A stretch of 64,000 bases of DNA from Streptomyces qinglanensis (lineage in GTDB: Bacteria; Actinomycetota; Actinomycetes; Streptomycetales; Streptomycetaceae): assembly GCF_900111245.1 (NCBI RefSeq), contig NZ_FOGO01000002.1:124001-188000 (forward strand), given 5' to 3'. A program made the position numbers and the translations under genes. Under the pieces are notes generated by a model, which searched no databases, was not told the origin of the DNA, and saw only the letters and a list, made by a program, of their open reading frames with translations. Below are positions 63,535-64,000 of this stretch, piece by piece. How positions within the stretch are numbered: the stretch's first letter is position 1; each line of letters begins with the position of its first letter.

Positions 63535-64000
63535 CTACTTCAGGCGGGTGCCGGTGGAGCGGAGGTTGCCGCAGGCGGTCAGGACGCGCTCGGCCATCCC
63601 CTTCTCGGCGGCCTTGCCCCAGCTCCGCGGGTCGTAGACCTTCTTGTTGCCGACCTCGCCGTCGATCTTCAGCACGCCGTCGTAGTTGCTGAACATGTGC
63701 GCGGCGACCGGTCGGGTGAAGGCGTACTGGGTGTCGGTGTCGAGGTTCATCTTCACCACGCCGTTCTGCAGCGCGGTGGCGATCTCCTCCTCGGTGGAGC
63801 CGGAGCCGCCGTGGAAGACGAAGTCGAACGGCTGGCTGCCCGCGGGCTTGTCGAACTTCTCGGAGACGCCCTGCTGGAGGTCCTTGAGCAGTTCGGGGCG
63901 GAGCACCACGTTGCCCGGCTTGTAGACGCCGTGCACGTTGCCGAAGGAGGCGGCGAGCAGGTAGCGGCCCTTGTCGCCGAGGCCGAGCGCCTCGGCGGTG
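63535..64000 (-). CDS. fba: Class II fructose-bisphosphate aldolase (C-terminal part)
   Basis: The last 154 codons are present; the gene runs off the right edge. KPGNVVLRPELLKDLQQGV, FVFHGGSGSTEEEIATALQNGVVKMNLDTDTQYAF and AAEKGMAERVLTACGNLRSTG identify the zinc-dependent class II aldolase of glycolysis/gluconeogenesis. HGGSGS and NLDTDTQ bind the substrate phosphates; the zinc-ligand His in NVHGVYKPG is present. Confidence 0.96.
   Translation of the reverse strand, partial: TAEALGLGDKGRYLLAASFGNVHGVYKPGNVVLRPELLKDLQQGVSEKFDKPAGSQPFDFVFHGGSGSTEEEIATALQNGVVKMNLDTDTQYAFTRPVAAHMFSNYDGVLKIDGEVGNKKVYDPRSWGKAAEKGMAERVLTACGNLRSTGTRLK

Overview
The window is a piece of a Streptomyces chromosome. Support comes from the very high G+C with strong third-position G/C bias, frequent GTG starts, and a near-perfect BldC. 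The gene order prpx-dsbA/ccdA, hrpA, bldC, vdh, purM, purF, purLQS, lsr2-like, purC, purD, SLATT, and purA ... kynAU ... DUF3151, fba also matches that genus. No plasmid, phage or transposon is visible. The window is core chromosome with one small accessory cassette and one gene remnant.

Layout. 0.1-11 kb: a 4-TM protein of unknown function, an amidase, a metallo-beta-lactamase-fold hydrolase, a YhgE/ABC-2-like membrane protein with 36-bp internal repeats, a thiol-redox module (signal-anchored His/Cys protein, DsbA-like thioredoxin, CcdA), and a Sel1/TPR protein. 11-20 kb: hrpA helicase, tRNA-Asp, a small Cys-pair protein, bldC, a conserved hypothetical divergent from vdh, and a DUF3073 protein. 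20-28 kb: purM, purF, a mycothiol-dependent-isomerase-fold protein, and the translationally coupled purS-purQ-purL operon, divergent from an Lsr2 paralogue. 28-33 kb: tRNA-Gly(UCC) with odd D and T loops, tRNA-Gly(GCC), ABC exporter plus two-component system, and a second identical tRNA-Gly(GCC). 33-36 kb: an accessory cassette (RsbW-like kinase, XRE/TPR regulator, SLOG-like protein). 36-44 kb: purC, a dimethylformamidase-like protein, a degenerate M48-like membrane protein, purD, a SLATT protein, and a conserved hypothetical. 44-54 kb: GntR/aminotransferase operon, LysE exporter with divergent Lrp regulator, VTC-domain protein, DJ-1/MarR operon with a visible double operator, and ABC exporter with a divergent GbsR-like regulator and a perfect palindrome. 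54-64 kb: degenerate diacylglycerol-kinase-like protein, a 10-bp repeat array, purA, membrane protein, Uma2 remnant, HXXEE protein, small secreted peptide, the kynA-kynU-hydrolase operon (tryptophan to anthranilate), DUF3151, and the 3' end of fba.

Functionally, eight de novo purine genes (purF, L, Q, S, M, D, C, A) are scattered in this stretch rather than in one operon. They are interleaved with regulators of development (BldC) and nucleoid silencing (the Lsr2 paralogue), redox maturation, and several regulator-plus-exporter pairs. The observation I rate highest is the tRNA-Gly(UCC) at 28385-28456. It lacks the invariant G18 and T55 and so resembles the peptidoglycan-dedicated glycyl-tRNAs of staphylococci. 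Streptomyces also puts glycine in its cell-wall cross-bridge, but whether this tRNA is dedicated to that is a hypothesis. Many intergenic regions carry short perfect tandem repeats (9, 10, 12, 15, 16, 17-18 bp), listed individually.

Locus comparisons with S. coelicolor are from memory. All family assignments are from reading the translated sequence, without database searches.
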